The notes under the pieces were generated by a model. The model ran no database searches and was not told where the DNA came from. It saw nothing but the letters and a program-made list of their open reading frames with translations. DNA of 64,000 bases from positions 310,001 through 374,000 of the forward strand of contig JAWWNJ010000182.1 in NCBI GenBank assembly GCA_037176885.1, in the 5' to 3' direction. Source of the DNA: Favolaschia claudopus (Eukaryota; Basidiomycota; Agaricomycetes; Agaricales; Mycenaceae). Positions 22,929 through 32,866 of the stretch are shown here, in pieces. The stretch's first letter is position 1. Each line of letters starts with the position of its first letter. A program made the position numbers and the translations under genes.

Positions 22929-24608
22929 TGAATATGACAAGCCCCGGTCAACTTTTCTTTCTTTTTCACCCTTTGAATGCCTGAGTGTGAGGTCATTCGG
23001 TTCAACGTTCAACTTCGATCCTTTATACTGTAAGTACATCTGAAATTCCCGCCTTTCTTCCGTTGAAAGCCAAACGACCTGGACTCCCATGAGTCTGCTT
23101 AAGCTTGAGTGTCCTATATTAGGGGGTTGAATGGTAATGGAACGTTCTCGTAGCTGGGTAGTCATTTCTTTATAGTTGAACCGTGTTGAAATACTACCTT
23201 TCCAGTGCCACTAGCTTGAACATCAAGATAATCTTAATGATTCATTCATTACACCTGAATGCTACTTGTAATCGTCTCCGCTCTTCCCGGTATGCACTCG
23301 GAAAAATACAGACATGGGGAAGCTTCTTCGATGTATTTCCTTATTTTCCAAAAAGAGAGAGCACTCAAGCAGACAGGTATACAAGTAGTGAAGTTCTATG
23401 CAGTAAAGCAAATTCAGAACTGAATTGACCAAGCAAAAAACGCAAGAAAAACGAGAGATATCCGGCAAAACACTGTATCGGCCGACCATCCGAATGATGT
23501 CCTATTCAGCGCCTAATTTGGGCGCTTGATATATTTTTCGTTGAACCTCTCTCTTATAACGGTTGGTGGGTTCCCAGAGCAGTTGAAAAACATTCTAGAG
23601 CAATGTTTGAGTGATATTAGCGAGAACTAACCCGTTGCCCACACCCAGATGCTTCGGGCGAATTAAAGTCGCGAACTGATATTGCAACAGCTATGATTTC
23701 AAGGCGAAGACCCGACTTGCACCCGGGCCTCAAAGCAAATTATTTGTGTTGTTACAACTTTGTGATTGAGCTTATCAGCTTTGATTCTTGCTATAACTCA
23801 TTGCTTGACCTCCTCCAACCTTCCTTGAGGCCATGGTTGACTTCAACATGCCGATACCTTCAGAACAGCAAGGATAAACATACCAGAGTTTCCCAGCTTG
23901 CAGCCTTTGGACGGAGTCGTAGTAATTAGATGAGGCACTCTCAGAGATAACTTATCTATGTTCCGATGTTATCATGCCCGGTATTCCTTGTTTCATGTGT
24001 CCAACAATTGAGAGACAACCAAACCAGCAATTAACATGATACCTCTATGCAACACAATTTTGCAGCCCTGTATACCTAGATATTGGTCTATACTAGTACT
24101 AGAACTCTATATGAGGATATCCAATCCTGGTTCAGACTCTGCTGAGATGCCGAGTATGGGATTGGGTCGCAGGCTTGAACCAAGTATCAATGTTATCAAT
24201 CAACTTACAATTCAAAGCTTCAGGCCAGATATTTTGCCGTCTGGGCTCAGCAAAAAGTAGGGGCTCATGAGTTAGTCTTTGTATGCCCACATCTCCGCTA
24301 TAGCACCCAGTTCAGACCAGGAACAAAAATTACCAAATTTGGATTCTGGCGTTGAGTAGCATTGATCGGACCAGCAGCTCCACGCTTGGCCGCGGTTACA
24401 AGGGTTTACTTGGGTACTGTGTTCTATTCTGCGACACTGTGCTACCATTGAAAATGAAACATTCTCAGTACAATATCAGTAATCATTTTCCACGAATAAG
24501 GAGACAGATAAAACTTGTCTCCGATTCGGGCTAGACACCTTATAAGGCCACCGGCAAAGGTGAATCTGTACACTTGAGGCTTGAGCTACTTTCAGATTCA
24601 GTTGGCCT

Positions 24609-24900
24609 GTTGGCCTCGGCCTCAGTCGGGCGGCGGGTGCATAGCGGGCGTGTCGGGGACTTCGGTGTGACATGCCGCCTCTGGCGGGACAGCTGTCACC
24701 GACGTGATGCGGCGTGGGTGATGGCATCGAAGATCACTTGATAATTGCCAGCAGTCGGTAATTACTTTAGCGGTGAAATAGCTCTTGAATTAACGCTATT
24801 TACCGGCTACTGAGAATATTTCAGAAAGGACTATAGTTACCGTTGGAGATCCGTGGTATCTCCCGCGTTAATATTGGGGCTTATGTGGGAGCTATAGGTG
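24609..24900 (-). repeat. Right terminal inverted repeat of 2.26-kb element
   Basis: 292-bp arm, exact reverse complement of 22637-22928. An extra GTTGGCCT unit lies just inside it. Confidence 0.9.
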
Positions 24901-24908
24901 GAATTGAA

Positions 24909-26349
24909 TTCAAAACTTCTTATTTGGGAAGTAGGCGTTTGTTTGTATGCGTCTAGATGGCTACTATATGTGACCGGCCTTCCGGCCACCTTAAGGGTTT
25001 TCAGTGATTCTGAAGGCTGAATGATGATTCCATGCGCCACATTGGAACCCTAGTTGTAGGCTAGCATCCTACGAGTGAGTTGCGAGCAAAAGTGTGAGGA
25101 TTGATGACGTTTTGATCAGTCGGCAAATATTTTGGTGCGGGAGGTCCGAAATCGGCCGAAACAAGGAAGCCGGCCAAGCGTGGGAATATACCGCCTTTTG
25201 ACGCTGTTTCGACCGTTTGAACGGACTCAAGCGCGCGGGAGGGCGGCGATATCCTGGGGAGGGCATTTTGGATCATCTTCAGACACTCATACAATACACA
25301 AGGGGCTCTGTTGACTCTTAACGGAATATACAATTTAATAATGATTTCTGGCGGTGGCCAGCGGTATTGAAACAGTACAGCGAGCTGTGCCTGTGTGCCA
25401 TAAAGACTAGATATGAAGTAGTATAGCACTGGTGATGTTGAGATACAGCTATGAGAGGGATAGGAGGATGTATGAGCAGTGGGATGCTCACCTGCTCAAA
25501 ACCCTCCTTGCCGAATCAGCCTCTGGCAGAGTCGGCGGGCTGGCGTGACGTGCAGACATGATAGCGGAGTAAGGTAAGCTCTCATACACATTATGCAAGG
25601 TGTATGAACATACCCAAGTCCCCAGATCAGCCCTGAAACCCTTCGCTCCGCCACAAAAAATCCGAAGTTTCGGGCCTGTCCAAAATCGTGGTTTGACGTC
25701 GTCGACCGTGATACCGAGACATCATAGAGAGGTAAATTCATTCGATAGCGCCAAACGAGAGCATTCATATGTATCGTTCACCACCCCAGGTTCCAGGTCC
25801 GCAGCGCAAGGCCGAGAGTCGATACATGGCGGTCTTGTCGCCCACTTTGGTGCAGAAAACTGTCGGCTTTCTTGAAATGATGTGCTCCTGTGTACGAGGG
25901 AACGAAAGCGGGGTGAATATTACGAGGTGTAGATGTGTAGCCACAGATACGCAGAAGAAAATGAGCCACGGTAGGCGGGAAACGATGCAGTGGTCGTCGA
26001 GAACGGGGCGATCTGTCAAGCCAGCAGTGTGGGAGAAATAAGAAAACACGTCATCGCCTTCCCCCCCACCACCGGCACCGTTGACAGCATCACGGCAACT
26101 TCATCAGTCAGTCCCAAATTGGTTTCGGACACTCATCTGAACTCGTTCTACAACCTACAGATGGTCCGACCACAGCACGGAGGTTCGTTCGACTTCTAGA
26201 TAGCAAGTGGCCGGGAGCCTCGTCTGGCCGGTTTCCCAGTCGGATATAGTATGTTTCTTTTATTACGTGATGTTCAAATTAGCACTGCCACCATTGAACT
26301 CTTTGTCTCTTTGTCTCTGAGCATCTCGCTCTTGAAACGTTCAAAAACG
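24909..26349. other. Intergenic 1.4 kb, nothing recognised
   Basis: Several short open frames occur on both strands, but none has family features or plausible exon joins. The stretch lies beside the 2.26-kb transposon and may be transposon-derived sequence that I cannot classify. Confidence 0.4.
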
Positions 26350-27867
26350 ATGAGACCCCCTCGAGCCTCGCGCGCTGAACTATTGGGTCTGCTCAGCTCA
26401 ACGGGAGTTGACCTTCCTCCAAAGACGAAGCTGACCGACGCTGAACTCGATAAACTGCTCTGCAAAGTACTCGACAGTGTGCAGTACCTTACGCGTGTGG
26501 TTCCAACGCCACCCCTCGATCCAGCTGCTTATCCGCCTTGGTCATCTAATGGCTCTGACACCCCCGTTTTGGAAGCAATCAAGCGCCATAACTATGGGGA
26601 AGCCACCATGATCGAGGTCAGCGAAATGTATGGAAAAGGCGACCCTTTCCCTCGATTGTACACAAATGCATTCAATGATCTGCGGCAGACCCTCATGACG
26701 ATTGCAAATGCTTGCGACCAGGGAATGACGCCCCTTACTTTCCAAGATAAAGGCGAGTCGTCGGGAATTTGCATGAGGGTGAAGCCATTTTTTTTCGTTT
26801 GTTCTAGACATGATTATTCATTCTCGCCTTGCAAGGTTTTGGATGTCAGACACTTTGATGACAAGACTCCCATTGTAGTTGTCGTCTATCAGCACGACCT
26901 CAAGGATGCTCTGACTCCAGCCAGCTTCGAATGGATCTCTAGTTACGTCTCTGGTACAGCAGGAAGCAACTTCATGGCCCACGTTACGGCGACTGTGCAA
27001 GAACAGCATCTACTGCTTCGTCTACTTCATAACAACAGAAAACGCTTAGCCTCATCGTATAAACCCAAGCGGGCTGCTACAGAGTCTTCTTTCACGCTTT
27101 CATTTCTGCTTCCTGTTGGGTAAGTCTCTATTCCCGCCGCTTGCAATCACGGAATGAATCTCAACTGCGACCCGAAGACCCTTGGGTGCGGATGAGATGG
27201 GAAAATACAACGCCAACAATGGATGCGCCGTCTGTGGTCGGCCTGCAAAACAAAAGTGTTCCCGCTGCGGCGCTGTACGATATTGTGACGCCGGTAAGGA
27301 TACATAGTTTCGACAGTGCGTGTCCTGGTTTTCATCTTGGCCTCAGTTTGTCAGAAAGACGACTGGAAGGCTCATCGTCCGCTCTGCGACAGCTGGCAGG
27401 GCGCTAAGTGGCAAAGCTTGAAATTCGTTTCTTCCATGCGTCCGGCGCCCAACACGCTCGCCTTTCGGTTTAGCAAATACGACAATGCCCAACATAAGGA
27501 CGCGCAAAAACGTCTGGATCGTATGACGGAGAATGCTGAGGATGATGGACCCCCGCCAAATACGCACGGAACCACGCCGTTCATCGTCAAAGTGCAGCTC
27601 AACTCATCTATGGCGAAGGGGCCCGCGCATACTCTGTTCAGATCAGACCCGAGTCACGACGAGATGGAAATGCTTATTTACGACCAGCGACGGACGTTTG
27701 AAGTAACTGTGCATCGGAAGGACCTAGAAGAAGCAGCGTTTGCAGCCGTTCAGCAGGTTCTGAAAAAAGGTGATCGTGGGCTCAAGATGTTTTTGTGGGC
27801 GACTCGGACGGCTGAGTGGACCATCGATGTTTGTTTGGACAAGCTCCCAGAGTGGCAGAAGTGGTGA
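26350..27867 (+). CDS. MYND-type zinc-finger protein
   Basis: Three exons. Exon 1 starts at ATG 26350. A first intron (GTAAGT near 27120 to about 27177) joins it to PLGADEMGKYNANNG. The MYND finger follows: CAVCGRPAKQKCSRCGAVRY, then CDAVCQKDDWKAH and RPLC, with eight zinc ligands in the C-x2-C...C-x2-C...YC-x3-C...H-x3-C order. The second intron lies between CDA and VCQKDDW. MYND fingers bind proline-rich peptides in partner proteins. The N-terminal 255 residues (LLGLLSSTGVDLPPKTKLTD onward) and the C-terminal 160 residues have no family I can name. The layout is that of the large, poorly characterised MYND set in agaricomycetes. It ends tail to tail with the F-box-like gene at 28016. Confidence 0.85.
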
Positions 27868-28015
27868 GAAGGACTCTGTGTTTTGTAATGTACTGTACTA
27901 CGCCGGATAATTTTGACATGCGCTATGCGTGCACTACGAGCGTTCTTAAATCAATTCGACTTGAAAGTGCTTTTTCAGACCTGCTCAAGTCCGAACGGCA
28001 CTACAAATGCTTTCA

Positions 28016-29266
28016 TTATTTGAAATGGCCGTCGATATGTAGATCCATCCCTTCGTCGACCAGTTCAGCAAAAGAAACTAGAGTCTCTGGCGAAAGCAAC
28101 AGAGGACCCTTGCTCGCCGGCAGTATCCTCTCGATGCGGAATGCTCGAAATCGTCTGCGCCGGGCAAGGAGCAGACCGGATGATGCGATCCAAAATGATT
28201 CAAAAACAGAGTGAGGGGATTCGAGTATGAGGGTGTCAAGATGAGGAAGTAAGGACAAGTCCTCTGCCAGCGGCACCAGTATCTTTTCGACCATCCTCGC
28301 GTTTGCAAAGACGAACTCGAGCCGCGTGAGGTACTCTAATGGCTGGAACGACGGGAAAAGGTCGTCCGGGTAGAACGTGAGACTCTCGAATATCAGGGTC
28401 CTGAGGGGCGGAGAAGACCGCTTAAGGAAGGCAAGCAAATCGTTCATGGACATGGCCTGCGCCGACACAGTTAAAACTTCGAGGTTGGGCAGTGAAAGGA
28501 ACTCGTTTGCGCCTGACCAGAAGCACCGGGAATGCACTCGTCCAAACGAGAATTGCCGTAGTCGAGGAAGGATGAGTTCGTCAGTGAGAGCTTCAGGATG
28601 GGTATCCAGCCGGTCAAAGAAGAATTCGAGCAAGTTTGGAGCTACGCTGAGCAGCTGGGGTATTGATCGTAGGCGGGTGGATGCATTCACGTCGGAGTGT
28701 TGAATTCTGAGGGTCTCGAGAATCGGAAGATGTTCCGGACGGCAGGACCCCCACAGCTCCGCCTCCTCGATGTGGTGAGGCATCCTCTTTACTGGCAAGC
28801 GTATATCAAGGCTCCCAATATGTGCTGCATGGCTCCAAATGAGAGACATGATATCCTCATCGAATGCCAATCCTTTGAGGTAGAGTGAAAGGGCGTGATT
28901 TTTGGCGCGATCAAGCCAGAGCGGCAATGCGGCCCTCAGACCATCAGTAAGACGGGAGAAATCGATGCGGATGGTGGCCCACAGAGCCGGCGTGGATATG
29001 ACTATGGACGTCCAAGCACTGCAGATATTGAGCAGCAAAGAGGGCATGCCAGCGTGCGATGGTGCTGCAGAAATGGTGGGATCCAAAGTGCGCATGAATA
29101 CTTCTGTGGTAAGTTCGGGTGGGAGGCGAACGATGGGGTCTCGAAGAGCATTTATCTGTCGCCAGACGAGACATCTGTCGCGTCTGAGCTGCCTCAATGC
29201 GTCCTCTTGCGCAAGGATTTCGGCGTCGAGACTCGCTTCGCGTGCTAAAAGCTCGTCGAGGGACAT
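28016..29266 (-). CDS. Coiled-coil F-box-like/LRR protein A
   Basis: Intronless gene of about 416 codons from ATG at 29266 (MSLDELLAREASLDAEI); the frame is open further upstream. Residues 1-35 form a short coiled coil (ASLDAEILAQEDALRQL). The F-box-like segment DPIVRLPPELTTEVFMRTLD follows, then NICSAWTSIVISTPALWATI, a common agaricomycete arrangement. The rest has irregular leucine-rich units, for example LPNLEVLTVSAQ and RSSPPLRTLIFESL. It would act as a substrate adaptor of an SCF ubiquitin ligase if the F-box is functional, which is inferred. It lies next to its paralogue at 29558-30910 on the same strand, so the two are a local duplication, and a decayed relative sits at 194-1532. Confidence 0.8.
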   Translation of the reverse strand: MSLDELLAREASLDAEILAQEDALRQLRRDRCLVWRQINALRDPIVRLPPELTTEVFMRTLDPTISAAPSHAGMPSLLLNICSAWTSIVISTPALWATIRIDFSRLTDGLRAALPLWLDRAKNHALSLYLKGLAFDEDIMSLIWSHAAHIGSLDIRLPVKRMPHHIEEAELWGSCRPEHLPILETLRIQHSDVNASTRLRSIPQLLSVAPNLLEFFFDRLDTHPEALTDELILPRLRQFSFGRVHSRCFWSGANEFLSLPNLEVLTVSAQAMSMNDLLAFLKRSSPPLRTLIFESLTFYPDDLFPSFQPLEYLTRLEFVFANARMVEKILVPLAEDLSLLPHLDTLILESPHSVFESFWIASSGLLLARRRRFRAFRIERILPASKGPLLLSPETLVSFAELVDEGMDLHIDGHFK

Positions 29267-29557
29267 TTTCGAAGAGTAGATGAGGTTTGATGGAAATAGG
29301 GCCACGAGGCAAGGGGCGAGTACCGGCGAGTGCGTACTATGTGGGTCCCGTCGGACTCGTCGGGCTCAGGGCGGCGGCTCGGCCGAAACAACTCGAAGCA
29401 ACCGACATAATTTGTGAATTTCGTATTACTGACCAGTCCGGTCCAGCGCACTGACAAAGTGTGCCACAGCAATCACCTCGCTAAGCTACAGTCCTAATTT
29501 CCTGAACAGCAAACTCTTCATCAGAAGGGGGGTCAATGTCAAAATTGATCGTAAACT

Positions 29558-30910
29558 TTAGACTGTAAGGCAGCGGCCATGAGGAGCATAGACGCAGCAG
29601 GCAGTCTGACACGCACCATGACCATCTATTGTATCAGTCACAACCTCGCCAATGCGCACTCCAGCAAGCTGCGCCAGCTCTTTGAATGCTGCGAGGGCAT
29701 CTAATGGCGGAGTCGAGGAAGCATTCAAATTTCGTTTGCGAAAGATTCTGATGCATGTAGATTGCCGAGCCGCACGAACTCGGACTCCGGCACAGAACGT
29801 CGTCCAGAACGACTCCGAGACGCTCTCCCCAGCGGGAGCATTATACAGGTGGATGATAAGTGTCTTGAGATTCAGGAGCAAAGTCGGGGAATCGATCAAT
29901 GCCTTGAAGAATAGTTCAGCTTCCGCAGACCCAATCTGCCACCAGATTTCGAATGTTTGGAGGTCTGGAGCTAGATGGAGACATTCCTCCAAGGCATCAA
30001 AAGCGGGGGCGTTTCCTAATACCAATTCTCGAAGAGGAGGTGATGAACGTTTGAAAAACTCAATCAGGGTATGATCATCCACTTCGATCATGGGTAATGA
30101 GAGAGCTTCCAGGAATGGCAGTGAAAGGAGCCCCAGGTACTCGTCGTCACCGCGAGGACGTTTCCCGAGCTTCCCGACAACTAGTCGGCGCAGTGTAAGA
30201 TGCATCAAGTCAGGGTCGTTGGAAAAAAGCGGAACCCGTATAGCATCGATGAAGCACTCTAAAAGATTCGGTGCAAGACGAAGAAGCCGAATTATGGGAA
30301 GCGACACTAGTTGATTTTTCACCATGCCACCAATTACAAGGGTTGTAAGTGATGACAGCGGAAGGGGAGTTCTCCCTCCCCAGATATCGATTGGTTCAGG
30401 GGAATGACGATCGTCGTCCGGCGCTTGTCGCAACTCCAGGCATTTGAGCTGCCGTCCATGATTCCACACGACGTCCAGGACGTCCAGATCTCCGGAGAAC
30501 TTGCCATTACTGAGGCATACTGACAATTTGCGATTCCTTGCGCGTTGGAACCACATGGGAAGCAATTTCTTCAAACCCCGACTACAAGGGAAGGTGACAT
30601 CGATTGTCGTCCACAGATTGGTTGTAGACAGTGCTATGTTGGTCCATGAATGACAGATATTCAGCAAAAGCAAGGGAACTTGAAGAGCTCCGGGATTAGA
30701 CGCAGTGTTATCCAGACAATGGACGAAAATCTCGGACGAGATTTCGAGTGGGAGCCGGGCAAAAGGATCAAGAACCGCGTTCATCTCTCGAAGAACAAGG
30801 CTTCTGTCGCTCTCAAGTTTTTTCAGAACCTCTAGCTGCACGCCAATTTCAGAATTGAGCTTCACAATGCGAGTGCGAAGCTCATTGAGTCGGATATTCG
30901 AGGTCGACAT
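29558..30910 (-). CDS. Coiled-coil F-box-like/LRR protein B
   Basis: Intronless gene of about 450 codons. The chosen start is ATG at 30910 (MSTSNIRLNELRTRIVKLNS); a frame-consistent start further upstream cannot be excluded. It has the same order as the neighbour: coiled coil (LNSEIGVQLEVLKKLESD), then DPFARLPLEISSEIFVHCLD, then NICHSWTNIALSTTNLWTTI. LRR-like stretches follow (APNLLECFIDAIRV, FFKRSSPPLRELVLGNA). The C-terminal tail (EVVTDTIDGHGACQTACCVY) is Cys-containing and not shared with the neighbour. Sequence divergence from gene A is large, so the duplication is not recent. Confidence 0.8.
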   Translation of the reverse strand: MSTSNIRLNELRTRIVKLNSEIGVQLEVLKKLESDRSLVLREMNAVLDPFARLPLEISSEIFVHCLDNTASNPGALQVPLLLLNICHSWTNIALSTTNLWTTIDVTFPCSRGLKKLLPMWFQRARNRKLSVCLSNGKFSGDLDVLDVVWNHGRQLKCLELRQAPDDDRHSPEPIDIWGGRTPLPLSSLTTLVIGGMVKNQLVSLPIIRLLRLAPNLLECFIDAIRVPLFSNDPDLMHLTLRRLVVGKLGKRPRGDDEYLGLLSLPFLEALSLPMIEVDDHTLIEFFKRSSPPLRELVLGNAPAFDALEECLHLAPDLQTFEIWWQIGSAEAELFFKALIDSPTLLLNLKTLIIHLYNAPAGESVSESFWTTFCAGVRVRAARQSTCIRIFRKRNLNASSTPPLDALAAFKELAQLAGVRIGEVVTDTIDGHGACQTACCVYAPHGRCLTV

Positions 30911-31229
30911 TTTGCATTCGCTAACAAATTTTGAGAACGAAAGATATGTATACATGATGAGTCACTGACACAGATTGGGTCCCCGTACAGTGAGAGCTGG
31001 TCTGAGCTGGTAAGCGGCGAGAGGACAACGTTCGAAAGAAACTGTGTTATCGGCTTTTTCGGGACACCCGCCGAAACCGAAGAGCAGTGAGCACATAGTC
31101 ATACACACACCTCTCAACACCAACGCCGACAACATTGAGAAATTGAGCCTCGGGAGACTCTTTGGACGCGTCTATTGCGGGCTACGTCATGTTTCGCGGC
31201 TGCAAGCCCTGCGGGTTTCTAGCAGGAGG
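30911..31229. promoter_or_regulatory. Divergent promoter region
   Basis: 319 bases between the starts of F-box-like gene B (minus) and the unrecognised gene at 31230 (plus). No specific element was identified. Confidence 0.35.
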
Positions 31230-32718
31230 ATGCTCTCTCACTCAGCCCGGCCTTTGCAGAAAGTAGCCCGAAGAGTTCCCAATCGGCTCCTTGTCGACTC
31301 TTTGGACCCGTCACCCGACAACAACGACGACTCTGCAAATGTTCGTGGCTGGTTCGACGAAAACGACGAGCCCAACACCTACCGGATGCTCTCCACCTTA
31401 CATCCAAAATACCTCACAACCGCAGATTTCACGATTATTTCCAATTCACGCTACCCTGTCATCTCATTCCCTCCCAACACTTTGTCCGTAGTACTCCGTT
31501 TCTTCAAAAAGGACGGCGTGTGCCAGCCTTTTCCGCCCAACACTCGCGGATTTTTCTACTACAACGTCCCTGCCGAAGGTTTGCCCGCAATGGCTGGCGG
31601 CCTACGCTTTCGAATCACCCCGACTGGCCGTCCCTCGTCCTTCAATGACGGCCACGACCTCCTTCTCGACGGCCTACCCTGGGAACTCCCCTTCACAACT
31701 ATTGCCTACGGCACAGGTCGCAAGGTTATCCTCCGCGAGCATCTCATCAACGAAGGGTTCTTCACCCAGGCAGATGTGGACAAGTACTGTGCCATCATGC
31801 CCGTCAAGAAACGTCTTGACCATAAAATCACTATATATCGTCTAGGGCAACCGTTCCCCGTTCACTTCCAACAGGGATTGCACCTCTGGATTGCAGGCGA
31901 AAAGGAATTCAAGCCTTGGGTGTACGGGTACATGTTTACAGACTGCCGTATGCAGTATCGGCCTCGCGTTCGACCGTATACCGGTTAGTCTATCAATTTC
32001 TTTTCTTTCATTTTGAAACTGACCGAGGATGTGTAGGCTCTGCCCTAGCACGGTTCGAGCTCTCAACACTCCCAGAACACGCCGACAGCCGCACTGTCAT
32101 CATGCGCATCGTCAAGATGCTCAACCCACCGATTTGCGTGGATGCTAGCTACGACGGGCACCTCCCCGTGCCTGCCGAGGGTGAAATCTTCCGGCGCTCT
32201 GTGAGCAAAGGCTCCAAGCCGCGGATTCAGCCCTGGTCCTGCGATGTCGATGTGGATGCGTCGGATTCCGCTGCGGCATTGCGAATGCTTGTCGAGGTAT
32301 TCCTTTTTTTCTTTTCGTCCTCTTGTGCGCAAGACGAAATCAAGCAATGTCCCGACGTATTCACGTCGTGCTGCGTTTATGCATGAGCGGCTGCTAGCTC
32401 GTCCTGTAACCGCCGACAGGGTGACGGACATCTATAATTTGCAATCGGAGCGCCTCCCTCTTTTTTGCTTCTTATCATCTAGTCAGCTTACTGATTTCCG
32501 CCACAGAACAGCCGCGGGCGATAATCCACACGCATTCTATCGCTTGTGTCCGTTCTCAGGAGCAACTCGCTGATTATATGCGATCCAAGAACGATCGGGC
32601 CGGTGTCCACCTTGTAGCCGCTCGACCCAAAGTTTTGGGATGCTCTCCGCGCTTGCGGTGTGTGCTCTTCGACCTTACCGCGAGAACGAACCAGGCCGCT
32701 AACGTTGGATGTTTCTGA
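31230..32718 (+). CDS. Unrecognised conserved-looking protein
   Basis: I do not recognise this family. The first in-frame ATG is at 31230 (MLSHSARPLQKVARRVPNRL), a basic, Ser/Arg-containing start that might be a mitochondrial presequence. The frame is also open upstream without an ATG. Exon 1 reads to PRVRPYTG; an intron (GTTAGT...TGTAG, about 31985-32037) joins it in frame to SALARFELSTLPEHADSRTV. A further intron begins near 32297. The last exon, open to TGA at 32716-32718, has EQLADYMRSKNDRAGVHLVA; its exact acceptor is unresolved. Notable segments are GLRFRITPTGRPSSFNDGHD and LLLDGLPWELPFTTIAYGTG. There is no membrane helix. Confidence 0.6.
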
Positions 32719-32866
32719 TGTTCGGCGCCACCGAGGTACGCATCTTAGCATCGTAAGTACTTGTCACCAGCACCGTATGCAAGAGAAGACTGCCTTCAAG
32801 TTAGACATACATACTGTACAGTTGAGCAACATGTCGCTACACTGTATACCTGTCATACGACTACCG

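Larger units (their letters stand above)
22629..24908. mobile_element. Non-autonomous DNA transposon, 8-bp TSD, 292-bp TIRs
   Basis: The element occupies 22637-24900 (2264 bp). The arms at 22637-22928 and 24609-24900 are reverse complements with no mismatch that I could find over 292 bp. The outer ends read CACCTATAGCTCCC and GGGAGCTATAGGTG. GAATTGAA flanks it directly on both sides (22629-22636 and 24901-24908), a perfect 8-bp target duplication. The 1.68-kb interior contains no transposase or other credible gene. Next to the right arm's inner end, GTTGGCCT is tandemly duplicated (24601-24616). An 8-bp duplication occurs in hAT and in some other superfamilies (for example Kyakuja/Dileera/Zisupton types); the terminal sequence alone does not let me choose. 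Identical arms suggest recent movement or repair. Confidence 0.9.

Noticed and set aside
22810..24727. The same 77-83 codon frame (MPSPTPHHVGDSCPARGG) near both ends of the 2.26-kb element
   Set aside because: It lies within the inverted-repeat arms and is duplicated for that reason alone. It has no protein features.
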